From Candidatus Parcubacteria bacterium (GTDB lineage: Bacteria; Patescibacteriota; Minisyncoccia; Minisyncoccales; UBA6532), in NCBI GenBank assembly GCA_030645645.1, contig JAUSNC010000055.1, positions 1 through 7,293 on the forward strand: a stretch of 7,293 nt of DNA, read 5' to 3'. The position numbers were made by a program, and so were the translations under genes. The first letter of the stretch is position 1. Each line of letters starts with the position of its first letter. Shown in pieces: positions 6,826-7,293 of the stretch. The notes below the pieces were generated by a model that was not told the DNA's origin, ran no database searches, and saw only the letters and a program-made list of their open reading frames with translations.

Positions 6826-6897
6826 TGTCCCCGGAAGGAATCGAACCTTCATCTCAGCCTTCGCAGGGCTACACTCTGTCCATTGAGCTACGGGGAC
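6826..6897 (-). tRNA. tRNA-Arg (anticodon GCG), CCA not encoded
   Basis: A 72-nt cloverleaf without CCA. The acceptor stem GTCCCCG/CGGGGAC pairs over 7 bp; the D stem GCTC/GAGT has one G-U; the anticodon stem TAGCC/GGCTG (one U-G) encloses the loop CTGCGAA with U33 and GCG at 34-36; the T arm is GAAGG-TTCGATT-CCTTC; the discriminator is A. A20 in the D loop and C35 are classic arginine identity elements. The anticodon reads CGC, and CGU by wobble. The three bases after the discriminator are CAA, so CCA must be added by an enzyme. recG starts 9 nt downstream on the same strand, so the two are probably transcribed together. Confidence 0.95.
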
Positions 6898-6996
6898 ATT
6901 CTGCCCGGATTAGCGGGTAAATATTCTTAAAATTACCATAAAATCGGGTCATCCGCAATTATGAAACCGGTAAAATTTCATTAAAAAGCATAATTT

Positions 6997-7005
6997 TGAT
7001 AGAAT
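6997..7005 (+). promoter_or_regulatory. Extended -10 promoter of tatD
   Basis: TGATAGAAT matches the extended -10 consensus TGnTATAAT with one mismatch and ends 6 nt before the tatD ATG. The expected transcription start is therefore at, or within a base or two of, the A of the start codon, which implies a leaderless mRNA. No good -35 box is visible at 16-18 nt spacing. Confidence 0.55.
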
Positions 7006-7011
7006 TGAATT

Positions 7012-7293
7012 ATGCTTATTGATTCCCACGCCCATCTTAATTTAAGAGCTTTTAAAAATGATGCCGATGAGGTTATCCGCCGCTGTTTTGAAAATGATAT
7101 TTGGATGATAAATGTGGGAACTGACTATATAACCAGTGAAAGGGCAATTGAGCTTTCTAAAAAATATGAGAATGGAGTATATGCCGCCGCCGGATTCCAT
7201 CCGATTCATTTGGAAACAGGACTGGTAAAGATAAAAAAGGATGCCAATGAGGCGGAAGAAGATTTATCTCCAGAAAGAAAGTTTGACTATAAG
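7012..7293 (+). CDS. tatD: TatD-family metal-dependent deoxyribonuclease, N-terminal 94 residues (3' end beyond window)
   Basis: Amidohydrolase-like TIM-barrel hydrolase related to the 3'-5' nuclease TatD and to YcfH/YabD; the exact substrate is uncertain. Seen in the 94 residues present: the metal-binding LIDSHAHL at the N terminus (D4, H6, H8), INVGTDY (33-39) at the second strand, and AAAGFHPIH (58-66), the family G-x-HP motif. The metal-ligand glutamate, later histidines and C-terminal aspartate lie beyond the window. A charged stretch at about 67-91 is longer than the usual loop after the HP motif. The ATG is the earliest possible start because an in-frame TGA lies 6 nt upstream. No ribosome binding site is present; the promoter placement suggests leaderless translation. 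It is divergent from tRNA-Arg/recG across 114 nt. Confidence 0.9.
   Translation, partial: MLIDSHAHLNLRAFKNDADEVIRRCFENDIWMINVGTDYITSERAIELSKKYENGVYAAAGFHPIHLETGLVKIKKDANEAEEDLSPERKFDYK

Noticed and set aside
6903..6918. Small hairpin GCCCG/CGGGT between tRNA-Arg and tatD.
   Set aside because: Only five pairs including a G-U, with no T tract on either side; it could be chance or part of the tRNA leader.
6928..6961. Possible tRNA-Arg promoter on the minus strand (TTGCGG, 17 nt, TGG-TAATTT).
   Set aside because: Each hexamer matches only three consensus positions, so it is too weak to call, although a promoter must exist somewhere in this gap.
1..7293. Possible UGA-recoding genetic code (as in Gracilibacteria/Absconditabacteria).
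   Set aside because: No in-frame UGA was seen in the gene frames read, the complete genes end in TAA, and TGG serves as tryptophan; the standard code is sufficient.
1..7293. Search for a novel defence, mobile or CRISPR-like system.
   Set aside because: Every long frame is assigned to a housekeeping or glycosyltransferase gene, the gaps are short, and no direct repeat array, terminal inverted repeat or integrase is visible.

Overview
This window looks like a gene-dense piece of an AT-rich bacterial chromosome, most likely from the Candidate Phyla Radiation (Patescibacteria/Parcubacteria). That placement is inference. It rests on the compact layout, the bacterial RecG and TatD, the lysine-rich proteins, lineage-style insertions in TsaD and TatD, and the near absence of Shine-Dalgarno leaders. 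The standard genetic code fits: the three complete genes end in TAA, and I saw no in-frame UGA in the frames I read. I see no mobile elements, CRISPR arrays or phage genes.

Layout. On the minus strand, valS (valyl-tRNA synthetase, 3' end beyond the left edge) lies downstream of tsaD (the t6A tRNA-modification enzyme). A short region of overlapping divergent promoters separates tsaD from a plus-strand unit of tRNA-Glu(UUC) followed 7 nt later by a membrane glycosyltransferase gene. That gene meets recG (minus strand) stop codon to stop codon with no spacer, and its probable terminator lies inside the recG 3' end. recG is preceded 9 nt upstream by tRNA-Arg(GCG). A 114-nt gap then leads to a divergent tatD-family gene that leaves the right edge.

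Working together. Most genes serve translation: valine charging, t6A37 modification and two tRNAs. RecG (fork remodelling) and TatD (metal-dependent nuclease family) are nucleic-acid maintenance genes. The glycosyltransferase is the only envelope-type gene and its product is unknown.

The most notable theme is transcript architecture. Both tRNA genes sit almost directly against the start codon of the next protein gene, so tRNA 3' processing would give mRNAs with leaders of only 7-9 nt. valS and tatD have extended -10 promoters (TGnTAnAAT) placed so that transcription should begin at or within about 3 nt of the ATG. tsaD has a predicted leader of about 7 nt. None of the five protein starts has a convincing, well-placed Shine-Dalgarno site. 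Other points worth checking are tRNA-Arg with anticodon GCG instead of the usual bacterial ACG, and tRNA-Glu with C instead of U at position 33. I found no evidence of a new defence or mobile system; this is mostly a housekeeping region.
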